From positions 3,832,646-3,896,645 of the forward strand of contig NC_087391.1 in NCBI RefSeq assembly GCF_963675165.1: a stretch of DNA of 64,000 nt, in the 5' to 3' direction. The translations under genes were made by a program, and so were the position numbers. Below, piece after piece: positions 10,501 to 21,400 of this stretch. How positions within the stretch are numbered: the stretch's first letter is position 1; each line of letters begins with the position of its first letter. This DNA comes from Halichondria panicea. Lineage: Eukaryota > Porifera > Demospongiae > Suberitida > Halichondriidae. Under the pieces are notes generated by a model. The model searched no databases. It was not told where the DNA came from and saw only the letters and a program-made list of their open reading frames with translations.

Positions 10501-12132
10501 ACATCTCGTAAGATTTGTGAATATTTGCCTCCAGAGTTCTCCAAAGGTCTTATTTTTCCCAAGACTGGTGACGACCAGCCCAATAACATAACTACCTCCC
10601 GCCAGAGCTCGATGGGGCCTAACCTAGACACCCCGGCCGCTCAATCCTCCCCCTCTCCCATTGGCTGTCGTATTTATACTGCAAGAATCACACTCACTGA
10701 CACGTTCATGGCTCCCGTGGAGGAGTTATATGACTGCCTGACAGTGCAACAGGTGAGTAGGCGTGTTCGGTTTGTACTTAATCATCACTATATCTAGTTT
10801 GGTTTGTGCTTGCTATGTACACTCAATCAATACATTAATTGTTCAGTGGATCCCAGCTGTCCACGTCAAAACTTAGGGGAAAAGTTTGTGTCTCGGCTTA
10901 CAACAAAACATGTCTTTTCATTTCACAGAGAGTCGAGGCTTACACTCGTAATGCAGCTGTAGTGGAGAGTGTGAAGGGTGGCTCCTACTCGATTATGAAC
11001 GGGCAAATCACGGGAGAGTTTGTGGAGCTGGCACGGCCCTCCAGAATTGTCATGAAGTGGAGGGAGAAGATCTGGCCAGAGAGTAAGTGTGGCTGTAAGA
11101 TGTACAAGGTGATTATTGGTACTGTTGGGTTTCGATTTTTCACAAGCTGGAACATCAGTCGAGGATTTGGGAAATAGCAATAGTTTTCGTGGATGACGAT
11201 GACTTCTCATTTGTCTGTACAACACTGTTCAGGGTTTCATCTAGGATAAAATTCGGGGGGAGGGGGGTAGATTTTGTTAAAATGTTTAGCTTAGTTGAGT
11301 TATGATGTCCTGTAGTACTAATGTGATGATGTCCTTATACTACAAAATACCCCCCCCCCAATAGATAAAACCCTGTCGCGTACCATATAGCCGGTAATTT
11401 ACGACCATTTTCATACAGGGAGAGTGACGTTAAATCTATTGCGGTAGAATAATTTCGTAGTTTTAATTTTCGGATGATGCTCTTCAATAAGAAATACGAA
11501 AATTTCCACTGTACGAAAACAACCTGCTATACGGTATTAACTGTAGTTGGCTTTAAGGCACACTATTAGACCAGATCCCATGTTTTTACTCTGTGGTGGG
11601 ACCTGGGGGACATGTGTGCCAGAGTATGAGGTGAAGATACTGAAACAAGAGTGTGCTTCTCCATGCTCTTGTTCAACATCTCTCACACAGTGCTTCTTAC
11701 ATTTGCCATGTGTATATAGGAGAGAGTTTGATAAGTATCAAGCTAACTATTGATCCATTTGCAGCGTGGCTGATCTCTCTCTCAGTGTTTATATATAGTC
11801 ACAAAAGTAAACAGTTAAATGATTGAATCACATAGGTTTTCATTTCCTTGTACAGTCATGTAAACCGCTACATGTACATATACATACATTTTTAATATTC
11901 ATACACTTACGATACGAATGTACTCTTAATATTTCTCTTGTTGTATACCCTCCTTGCAGACCACCACTCAAAGGTGACTATTGAAATCCAGCAGGAGCCA
12001 ACACATTCTAAATTGATTCTCACTCAAACTGAAGTTCCTGAAGCCGAATTAGAACGAACTAAGCAAGGCTGGAAACGCCACATTTTCAGCTCCCTTAAGT
12101 ACACATTTGGCTTTGGCGTAGCGCCCCTTTGA
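7558..12132 (+). CDS. AHSA1: AHSA1 (Aha1), activator of Hsp90 ATPase
   Basis: Seven exons: 7558-7637, 9365-9496, 9920-9978, 10123-10356, 10535-10752, 10929-11082 and 11960-12132; 349 residues (human 338) with frame kept throughout. The N-terminus reads MAKWGEGDPRWIVEERPDA, then the conserved NVNNWHW. The N-terminal Hsp90-middle-domain-binding region covers about residues 1-165 (KLIFFYEWQINLKW, EIEIPNLSEEN). A linker follows, then the C-terminal SRPBCC-type domain from about 210 (ITLTDTFMAPVEELYDCL, GGSYSIMNGQITGEFVEL, IVMKWREKIWPE, KQGWKRHIFSSLKYTFG). Aha1 stimulates Hsp90 ATP turnover in the cytosol. Introns hold an R1 repeat copy and several MITEs. Identification is firm. Confidence 0.95.
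7950..8483 (+). repeat. Dispersed repeat family R1, copy 2 (AHSA1 intron 1)
   Basis: It opens with TAATGAAAGCACCACGGG and ends GCGCATGCGCACTGAAGC. It aligns along its whole length with 5005-5640 but lacks much of the CA-rich stretch and some internal bases. Confidence 0.75.
8825..8966. mobile_element. Palindromic MITE, GAGGTACGACA family, copy 2
   Basis: Long inverted arms of about 40 bp (GAGGTACGACAGGCGCGG on the left, CCGCGCCTGTTGGACCTC on the right) enclose a short AT-rich core. The flanks share TGGTAAAGTGG in direct orientation (8814-8824 and 8967-8977), read as a target duplication. The outer 11 bases match the element at 447-567, while the inner arms differ. Confidence 0.65.
9571..9817. 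mobile_element. CAGGG-type MITE in AHSA1 intron 2, copy 1
   Basis: The right end CTAGATAAAGCCCTG pairs with a degenerate left end near CAGGATTTCATCA. Long G and C runs lie inside both ends. The internal word AGTACTAATGTGATGATGTC is shared with the element at 11230-11375, so the two are one family. Confidence 0.55.
11230..11375. mobile_element. CAGGG-type MITE in AHSA1 intron 6, copy 2
   Basis: Terminal inverted repeats are CAGGGTTTCATCTAG and ATAGATAAAACCCTG, with G-rich and C-rich tracts inside. It shares its middle with 9571-9817. Confidence 0.65.
11381..11540. mobile_element. MITE, TACCRTATAGC family, copy 1
   Basis: The ends TACCATATAGCCGGT and CCTGCTATACGGTA are inverted copies, with an AT-rich core that includes paired TACGAAAA words. 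Related elements are at about 45270-45475 and 50283-50427. Confidence 0.6.
11553..11630 (+). repeat. Dispersed repeat family R2, diverged copy
   Basis: It contains AGGCACACTATTAGACCAG and GGGGGACATGTGTG, matching two closer copies in CHK2 introns at 56541-56665 and 57237-57365. No open frame or inverted ends were seen. Confidence 0.6.
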
Positions 12133-12703
12133 CCTAAACAGTAGCTAAGAGAAATGGACTATTATTTTATTCTATTTATACATGCTCATGTGTTGCATAT
12201 TTATAGGGTTTAATGTTTCAAGTTTTGTGATACTTATTGGTTTTCTATAATCATCTGTGTATTGTATCACAATTATTATATATTCTATGACATGACATTG
12301 GTAGACTAGATATCTAGATGCAGCATGTCATCCTTTTGTTATTGGCCACTGTGCTAAGTTGAGATACCATCTAAGTGTGCATACATGATTGCACTTCCTT
12401 TCACTGTACATGTACATGTACGAGCTGAGCCAGCTAAGTATCAAAAGAGCCTCTACTCCCTTGCCTGGTTCTGCACTCGCCTGTTCTGCACTAGCTGTTA
12501 TCAAACTACATACAAAGTCTAGTTGTGGATTCAAAAAATTGTAAGTAGCTAGCTATACAGGTACTGAGTACATTTTGTTTCCTTGTAATAATAATCCAGG
12601 GCTCGTTTCTATTCTATCTATGAATTTCATTATAGATTGATTGTCTTCTATATTAACTATGCAATCATCATGGTTATAGGTTTTCTTCGAGAAGACAGGC
12701 ATA
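12133..12703. other. Spacer between AHSA1 and the first PPxY membrane protein
   Basis: AT-rich, with no gene seen. A GAAGACAG just before the ATG at 12704 could be a 3' splice site of a 5' UTR intron, but this is only a possibility. Confidence 0.5.
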
Positions 12704-13351
12704 ATGGACCAATTTAGTTCTGCAATAGGAGTGGAAGCAGCTGGATTCATTGGTGCATCCGTCACTCTCATTCTAGTAATTGTATTCATGATTCTCATGG
12801 TGATTCTGGTTCGACAGTGTCTACAGTATCTAGCTAAACGAAATATTATTCGTGAGCAAGAGTTACAGCAGAGTCAGGTCAGGCAACAAGTTCAACAAAG
12901 ACGTCGCCTTAGTGTTACAGAGCCTGTCCCAGCCACTTTTGATTGGCACCATTCGATACGAGTAGAGGGCACTCCGCCCCCCACATATATCGAGGCCGAG
13001 AAACTACCCACTCTTGAGAAAGACAAAAATCAGAGTATAGAAAAAGATGACTCCATCGAGGGAAACATGGACAACAAAGTAATACAGGATATGAAGATAG
13101 CCAACACTGGAATGACTCCTCTCATTTCCAATGGCTTTGAAGACAATCGGTCCAATTCTGTTAGTGGACGAGAGGTGGTAGAAGTGGCGATAACAGTGGA
13201 GCCGAGTGGAGTACAGTCTCCTAGAAGCACAGGTATCACATCCCCGCAGTCACATGGATCACAGGGGCACGGTGTGGCTGGAGCCAGAACTGAGAGTCCT
13301 GAAGGTGACATGGAATTTAGCACAGCATACACTCAGTATGTCGCACCTTGA
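12704..13351 (+). CDS. Small single-pass membrane protein with PPxY motif, paralogue 1
   Basis: Single coding exon, 215 residues. A short N-terminus without signal peptide precedes one membrane segment at about 13-37 (FIGASVTLILVIVFMILMVI). A basic, Gln/Glu-rich juxtamembrane stretch follows, then RRRLSVTE, a basophilic kinase-type site, and then PATFDWHHSIRVEGTPPPTY, which ends in a PPxY motif. The rest is polar and Ser-rich, ending TAYTQYVAP. PPxY motifs recruit WW domains, notably of NEDD4-type ubiquitin ligases, so a membrane adaptor role is plausible. I cannot name an orthologue. A tandem paralogue lies about 0.9 kb downstream, which supports both as real genes. Confidence 0.85.
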   Translation: MDQFSSAIGVEAAGFIGASVTLILVIVFMILMVILVRQCLQYLAKRNIIREQELQQSQVRQQVQQRRRLSVTEPVPATFDWHHSIRVEGTPPPTYIEAEKLPTLEKDKNQSIEKDDSIEGNMDNKVIQDMKIANTGMTPLISNGFEDNRSNSVSGREVVEVAITVEPSGVQSPRSTGITSPQSHGSQGHGVAGARTESPEGDMEFSTAYTQYVAP

Positions 13352-14239
13352 ACAGCTAGTTTATACTTGCTCACATTATTTTCAATACATGTACTTTACT
13401 TTCATTGTCACATTCACATGGTAAACACACTCATTTTGTCGCCAATTTGCTTTCCATTCTGTTGTATAACACAGCTTACATGTACAGCTTCAATATTACC
13501 ACCATGCATACTTATGTAACCTCTTAACAAGAATTCTAGGTTGCCAAATGTGGGTATAAAAACTGCAAACAGACATTTTACCATTTGCCTCCTTAGACAT
13601 GCTGATACTTTCCATTGGCTTGATATTCGATCACTTATAAAGAAACTGGTTGCTAGGCAATAGACTGTCATAGCAAGCTGCCCCAGCGGCATGTGTGGGC
13701 AGATACTATATTGTAATTGTTCTCCTATCAAGTGTATCATATGGATCAATACCTTACATACCTTTCCTGACATGTGTAGCATGTGACAGTGTACACAATA
13801 TAAGGAAACCATTGTATAGCCAAGGTTTCCAGTTTACTTGTCGGAAAAATAAACTGTTTAACAATAAACAAGCTTTAGAGTTAGTGTACCTGCTAAGTAA
13901 GTGCTCTATAGACAGTTTAAAAAGTTGTGTTTGAGCTGAAACTCTTGTTTGAACAAGCTAAAGTGTGCTTAGTTGATGACATGTAAGTGCTATCATGTCA
14001 TGTGAGTGTTGTTAATTGTTTAATTTCCCACATACCATAATAAACATACCATATTGAGTCTTGTATTTGGCAGCAGCTAGGCTACTCTGACTTTAGAAGT
14101 CAGGACAAACCTGGGAACTTTACTATGACATGGCCATTAGGGGATGGCCACAATAATTCAGTGTGATCCATTTTCAAATGCCCTTATATATTATATTGGA
14201 GGTTCATTTGTCACTGTATTATAATGTGCGCAGAACACC
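13352..14239. other. Spacer between the two PPxY paralogues
   Basis: It holds the 3' region of the first gene (an AATAAAC word near 14039) and the promoter of the second. Open frames on both strands lack similarity or splice support. Confidence 0.5.
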
Positions 14240-14734
14240 ATGGAAAACGGCGAAGATTCTCTACCGAATGCAGCAGCTGCTTTTATTGGTGCTGCCGTCA
14301 CCCTCATTCTGGTGGTTGTGTTTATGATCCTTATCATCATCCTGGTGAGACAATGCATTGCACTCCGAGCAAAACGAATAGCCCTACGTGAGCGACAGGA
14401 GCAAGAGTTACAAAGAGCACAGGTTGGACGAAGAAGACGAGGAAGTGTGACAGAGGCAGTTCCGGCCACTTTTGACTGGCACCACTCTATTCGAATTGAA
14501 GGAACCCCTCCCCCCACTTATGTTGAAGCTGAGAAGTTGCCCCCCATTGAGGATGAGGTTAAAAGGTCCACGCCCAACAGTGTCGGAGAAGATATGAAGC
14601 TAGTGTCGAAGAAATCTATGAGAAAGGAATCCACTGCACCTCTAATGGCTACCACAAAATCGCATGACCTGAGCTTAGAAACTATCCAGGGCTTTAGCTC
14701 ACAGTATACCGAGTACAATGCAACGGAAAATTGA
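14240..14734 (+). CDS. Small single-pass membrane protein with PPxY motif, paralogue 2
   Basis: Single coding exon, 164 residues. The membrane segment is at about 12-36 (AAFIGAAVTLILVVVFMILI). The juxtamembrane RRRRGSVTEAVPATFDWHH and the block IRIEGTPPPTYVEAEKLPP are almost identical to paralogue 1. The distal tail has diverged and is about 50 residues shorter, ending QYTEYNATEN. Conservation of the membrane segment, the RRxS site and the PPxY block against a drifting tail marks those parts as functional. Family not recognised. Confidence 0.85.
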   Translation: MENGEDSLPNAAAAFIGAAVTLILVVVFMILIIILVRQCIALRAKRIALRERQEQELQRAQVGRRRRGSVTEAVPATFDWHHSIRIEGTPPPTYVEAEKLPPIEDEVKRSTPNSVGEDMKLVSKKSMRKESTAPLMATTKSHDLSLETIQGFSSQYTEYNATEN

Positions 14735-15594
14735 TATTTTGTGTGTCTCTGTGTGTGCTCTATATCATTATAGCCGTTTACTCCTCAGATACTGATAAGT
14801 CATGGATTTGGCCCGGGTAGATCTAGTCTCATGGGCGTGAAATCTGTATAATTACGCAATTTGTCTCTGTCTAGTCTAACATTTTATTACAGCATTAGTA
14901 TCTACGCTTACAGACACAAAAGAACTGTCTCTACATACGTAGTAGCCTTGTCCCAGGCCGAGTTTTCGCTTTTAGAACGGTTAGGCGAACAACTAACCGT
15001 TATAAAATCGACTTTACCAACTTTTATGTGAATGCTGCGCATGGGCATAACTAGCTAGATCTATAGCTCTAGCTAATGCGGCAATGAAGCTCACTCAGAC
15101 ATGGACAAGATACAGAGACTCCAGCTCATATGGGATATGGGGACCTAGAGATAATAGGTGAAAAAAATTTAATTTGGCACAGGCCTAGTGACGACAGTTT
15201 ATCTTATGATGATCAGTTTGTATCTACAAAAACGCGAAATGTTGCACCTCATAAACATTTTCCGCTCTAGTTATTCTAGTATTAACCCGTACCTGAGAGT
15301 GCAGTGCAAATTAATGGCTCTCTACTCAACTTGGTACAGTACCATAGTTCTATATCTATGGTAATGAAATTGAATCTTTTTTAGCCAGATTGGCTTCTAT
15401 TTATTTCTCTGTGGTATGCTAGTAAATGTAACAAGAACTCAATTGAATCAATTAGATCTCGAAACCTTAGAAATTAGACTAATATATACATGTATGCTTT
15501 GTTGACAATTCAGATTATCTTCAGCTTTCAGACTTAGTCTATATAGAGTAGATTTAGCTACATGCAGTTCATTTAACTTGAGAGTTCTTTAGCA
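14735..15594. other. Spacer upstream of the giant adhesion GPCR
   Basis: AT-rich, with no gene and no clear repeat recognised. It must contain the receptor promoter. I see no strong TATA box at a good distance from 15595. Confidence 0.5.
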
Positions 15595-18456
15595 ATGTAT
15601 GCTAGTACAAATTATTGTCTTCTATCGGTGTGCTTTTATCTGTTTGCCAATGGTAAGTTGTATTGATGCTCACAATAATTGCATTCATTGTTATTTTGTT
15701 GTGGTGTAGCTGCTTCTCAGCGTATTGAAATACAGCCAGTCGATCATCTGGATATTTTGCCTGGAACAGACGTTGTGTTTTCAGTAACTGTAGCTGATGG
15801 AGTTGGTTCTCTTGACTATTACTGGCTTAAAGATGGCGAAGTGCTTACTCATTCTCCTAAATATAGTGGAATAGACACCGGCACAATAACTGTTTTGAGT
15901 GCTAATGAGGAAGACGAAGGCTTTTATGTGTGTGTAGCTGTGTTTGAGCAAACAAATTTTTTTTCCAATCCAGCCTCACTCACTGTTCGTAAGTTGAAAG
16001 AAGTGGTATAATGATTACTACAGCTATATACATAATGAAGATTTCCTTTAAATGCTGTGTAATTTTCGTGTATGCACAGTGGATGTACCTGTACTCAATT
16101 CTCAGCCGGCAGACCAGATCAATGTTCCGCAGGGCAGAAATGCTGTTTTTGGTGTAGTGATTTCCGGTCAGTTCCTCAAGTACCAATGGAATAAAGATGG
16201 AGTTAACATTGTTGACACACCAGGCACCTATTCTGGTACAAACACGGCTACACTTACTGTGACTGCTGGCGAAGAAGGGGAATATAGCGTTTTAGTCACT
16301 AATCCAGCTGCACCATATGGGATCTCTTCCAACAGTGCTTCACTAATAACCTGTAAATAGCTATGTTTTTACACACTCATACTCATACTAATTTTCTGTG
16401 CAGTGTACCCTCCAGTTATTGCACAACAACCTATGGATCTGGGAGCTGCATTGGGTGACACTGCACACTTTTCGGTAGTGGTAGTTGGAAGTGGTATTTC
16501 GTACCAATGGCTGGTTATTTCTCCCCTTGGAGATGGAAGTGCTCTCACTAATACTGCCACCATGCTTTATACGAATACAGACACCTTAATTCTAATCGGT
16601 GTTACTGCAAATGATGAAGGAAAAACATTCTACGTTCGTGCCAGTAATGCTGCAGGAGATGTGCTGTCTACTACAGCAGTACTTACTATTGGTGAGTGGT
16701 GTTAGTTAAATGTGCATGAATGTGCTTTTCATGCATTTTTCCAATTTAGTACATCTTCCTGTAATCTACATCCACCCACAACTTTCGACACATCATGCTT
16801 CCTTTTCGGTTGTTGCTGCTGGTCAAAACTTGAGTTATCAATGGCTGAAAGGCAGTTATGCACTCAATGATACTTCAAAATTTTCAGGAGCTACAACAGC
16901 TACGCTGACAATACTCAGTCCTGTTTCTCCAGATGATGACGGATTCTACAGTGTAATGATTTCAAATGCTGCTGGTTCTATGACATCCAGCCAAAGCCTT
17001 CTAACTGTTTGTAAGCTAGACATACATTCTGTTGTTGGTTGTAACTATATAATTATGTTGTGCCTGAAGGACTGAGCATGCATGATTCCAGTGTTTTCCC
17101 CGTTCAGCAAATGAGCAAAACCTCACTATCCCTGTTATCGTGACTCACCCAGTGAATGTTGAAGCTCCTGTCAGGGGAACAGCTACATTTTCAGTTGTTT
17201 CTGTTGGAGATAGCTCTATACAGTGGTTTCAAATTCCAAATACGCCTCTTATGAATTCGGCAACCTTCAGTGGTACACAGACCATGTCATTGACCATTAG
17301 TAGTGTTACTCACACAATGGATAGGGATATGTATTATGTGAGAGTTAATGATTCAGCTGGAACTGCTGTATCAAGCACAGTTTCTCTAAATGTCGGTGAG
17401 TATATCACTCATTAGAAGCGGCAGGTTTGTAGTCTCCATAATTATAATAACTAACTCTCAGATGATTATTCTGTACTATAATTACACTCCCTTATACAGT
17501 TGACCCTCCTGTTGTCAGTATTCATCCATCCAACATGTTGAACCAGTACTCTGGAGCGCTTGCTTCTTTCAGTGTGGTGGCTACTGGACATGGACTGACC
17601 TATCGGTGGCAAAAGGATGGAGTTGTGCTTAGCGATACAGACAAATACACTGGAACCACCACCCCCACTATTAGAGTTACTGATATTGTCTTTCCAGTTG
17701 ACTCCGGCTTCTATAGTTTGGTTATTACCAATGTTGCTGGTGCTGTTGTATCCAATGCAGCTTCGCTCACCATTGGTAAGTCCACACCACCTGTATATTC
17801 CGATCCATTATTGTGCCTGCATGGAGGTGTCAGGTATACAGCCTTATTATGTGTGGGAAATTTTCTTGTAATTATTCTTAATTGACTAACAGCGGAAATG
17901 TAGGGAATTTGAAAATTCATCTATTCACCATACATTTTCAATTTCCTTCAGTTGCTAGGAATGACAGGAAAACAATACCTCATACGGCTACCATGCAGTA
18001 TTTAATGAACACCTTAATAGTGATATAGCAAGGGGTTATCAACTGCACTATATAGACATGCATAGTGTGGTTACTTAGCGATATAAATCGCTCTTACCAA
18101 GTTCTCATATGCTACTGCATAGTGCTAACAATTATATCATTCACAAGACATAATTTGTTCATATGCATGCATGCACACTCAAATAGTTGCCATTGTGAAG
18201 GACCCTGAGAGTATAATTGTCGCTGGTGGAGAGAATGCCACACTTACTGTGGCAACAATTGGGGACTCCCTCATTTACCAGTGGCGAAAGGATGGAGTAG
18301 ACATTACCGACACACCTGGTGCTTACTTGGGAGCAAGCACACCCACTTTGGTGGTGCTTAGCACTGATGATGATGATGAAGGCTTGTACCAGGTGACAGT
18401 GACAAGCATGGGCAAACAAGATGGTATTATTTCTACATCTGCATCATTGACTGTTC
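15595..18456 (+). CDS. Adhesion GPCR: signal peptide and Ig-like domains 1-7
   Basis: Exons 15595-15652 (signal peptide), 15710-15988, 16080-16352, 16404-16691, 16750-17010, 17108-17395, 17500-17775 and 18187-18456. Each later exon is one phase 1-1 Ig-like domain of 87-96 residues. The pattern is F-S-V-V near strand B, Y-x-W (often KDG after it) on strand C, and D-x-G-x-Y-x-V on strand F. The cysteine pair usual for Ig domains is absent: strand B carries V or S, and strand F reads FYSV, FYVR or LYQV; only Ig1 keeps a strand F cysteine. The fold assignment rests on the W, the DxGxY motif and length. Confidence 0.85.
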
Positions 18457-21400
18457 GTAAGTGCTTTTTAATGTGTTTGTATGCATGATGGTTCAAAAAT
18501 TCTCTTTGCAGTTACGTGCCCTGTATTACCTCTTCCTATGAACGGTGGCATTACATTTAACATGAGTTCTCTTCCAAGTGGTGGTTACCCACTAGGAAGT
18601 ACTGTGACATACAATTGTATCAGAGGCCAGATATTTGAAGGTGATATGATAAGAGTGTGTCAGTATGATGGGACGTGGAGTGGAGTAGGACCCAGCTGCA
18701 CTGGTGAGAATCAAGTACCTTAAGGAGATGATAAACAGAAATATTGATGCAAACATTTTGATAACTGTAAAAAGATGCGCATAGTGTTGTTAAACCATAT
18801 TCACTCTTTTCCATGCAGAATATTGTCCTGGTCTGACTCTAACAGATGGAAATGTTACATACTCTATTGGTACTAAAGAAGGCAACCTACAGCCTGGTGC
18901 TGTAGCCACTCACCAGTGTGAACTTGGCTTTGACTTGTCTGGTGGGACCAACAGGACCTGTTTTAATGTGGAAACGTCTGGACAAGGAGTGTGGACTGGG
19001 ACCAACCTAATATGTGAACGTGAGTTACTTTTTTGAATGAAATTTCCCCAACAATTTTATATATTAATGCATTTTCTAGCTAGGTTTTTAACTTTTCAAT
19101 CAAGGTTCCGATTGTGGGTAGAATTAGTTATGTACAAATCACATGCATGGCTTTATGGATACTTTATACTGAAACTTGTTGAAATTGGCCACCATGGTAA
19201 CAGAATGACAACTGTCTTACTGAAGTATTCTTTCCTTTGTGTCAGATTACAGAAATTAGGTTTATATAGGCTTCTGTAGTTGGTGTTGCTATGACTCAAT
19301 GGTGCACACATATTTCATACTGAAACTTGTTGAAATTGGCCACCATGGTAACAGAATGACAACTGTCTTACTAAAGTATTCTTTCCTTTGCTTCAGATTA
19401 CAGAAATTAGGTTTATATAGGCTTCTGTAGTTGGTGTTGCTATGACTCAATGGTGCACACATTGCTTGTTATAAGGGCTGCTATTAGCTAGGGGTATATT
19501 TTGTCTTCCACTTAAAAATTTGCAACCATTGAATTTTACTGGAAGGTCAGTCATATAGGAGAGTATAGTATAGCACAAACCGATATAGTACACTCAGCAA
19601 CAGAAATTGCATATAGCATGATTTAGTATTAGTTTTTGGACCAAGTTTAGTCAACGTGAGGGAGTGTATAGTGATGTGCAGAAGCCATGCACTACCGGTA
19701 ATCACTCCCGAGAGTTTACTGTTATCTAGCTTGCTACTGAAACTATGTCAACAAACTCATTAATTAGTTCAACGCGGGAAGCAGTACTATACACATGCTA
19801 TCTGGCTTATTTATTCTACCGTGTGAGTTAGTGACCTACTGGCACGTTTTTTGGATAAAAAACTCTTGACATCAAATTGAATGAATAATAGTTAGTTAGT
19901 GACCTGCTGGCACGTTTTTGGATAGAAAATTCTTGACATCAAAGGTTGAAAGAATAATTACCTGAGGTACGAAGGCGACTACGGGTTATAATAGTCTGTT
20001 GTTGTCTGTTTTGAGTCTGCTCACCTGGCTATCATAGCACTACGTTTACAGTTTACAGCACGGATATAGCTTCAACACCACAGCCATTTTCAAAGCCTTG
20101 TCATAGCGTTCAAATCTGATTTTTCTCTGTTTCATTGCCCTCTGTAGTTGCTGATAGGTTTCCATATTCATACATATAGCTACTAGATTTTCTTCTACTG
20201 ATTCCCAGTACAACACTTATGGTTGTGAGACGTTATAACGGCCGAGGATTTAGTAGTTGTTGCTAGTCTCTATCATATAACAATTATAGGTACATTTTAT
20301 ACTACAATGTCTCTGTTATTGTACGTATCACAGCATTTTAACACTTTTAATTTTTTCAGGTGTAAGGTGCAATCCTCTACTTCTTGAAAATGGATTTATC
20401 GACTATAGCTCAGATGTAGAACTTGGTAGTGGGTCTGGTTTTTTTGCTGAGCAAAATGATGGATATAATTTTGGCACTGCTGCCACTCTCACCTGCAATA
20501 CTGGGTTCTCTTTGACTGGCGGTGATGCTGCGAGAACCTGTGATAATGGTATAGGAGTAGAGGGAGAGTGGAGCGGAGAGCAGCCTGATTGTCAAGGTGA
20601 GTTTTGCTTGTCAGTAATTTAACAAGAACATTTATGTAAAATCACCTTTTTAATGCAATGATTTTCACAATTCAGACATTACCTGTGGGTTTATTATTCT
20701 GGAAAATGGGATCATCTCGTTCGATTCAAACTCAGACTTCCCTTTCAGTTTTGGCACTGCGGCCACACATAAATGTGACCCAGGGTTCTCCCTTGTGGGT
20801 ACAGAAATGAGAACATGTGATGGGAATGGGTCTAGTACATCTGGAATGTGGAATGGAGAGGCACCGATTTGTCAATGTAAGTACTGTATTGTTTTATTGT
20901 TTACGATGAATTCATTTGCATTCCACAGCTATTATGTGTCCTGCTCTGCTCCTTGCTAATGGCAATGTGGAGTATGATGGTGGAAGTCGTGTATACTCTG
21001 GGGACAGTGAGGGAGGAAGTCATGTATACTCTGGGGACAGTGAGGGAAAAGATGTCGGCTCTGGAGATGGTATTCAATACGGTATCAATGCCACTCTCAC
21101 TTGCAATGAGGGCTTCATTATGTTGGGTGACGTGACTAGAGTTTGTGAAGGAAGTGGTTCTACAGGAGTATGGAGTGGCTCTTCTACGATGTGCTCAGGT
21201 TTGTAATGTAAGTAATGTTACCGCCTTTATTTATTTTGCTTCAGCTGTTATGTGTCCATCGCTAACTGCTCCCAGTAATGGATCTATTTCTTATGCTGAG
21301 GACATGACAGCTGACTTTGAGTTCATGACGACTGTAACATATAGTTGTAACTCAGGCTTTGCACTACTTGAAGGAGATTCTATGAGAGAGTGTTTGGGGA

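Noticed and set aside
13414-13812. Minus-strand open frame of 132 codons between the PPxY paralogues
   Set aside because: No similarity, no splice structure, and AT-rich spacer composition.
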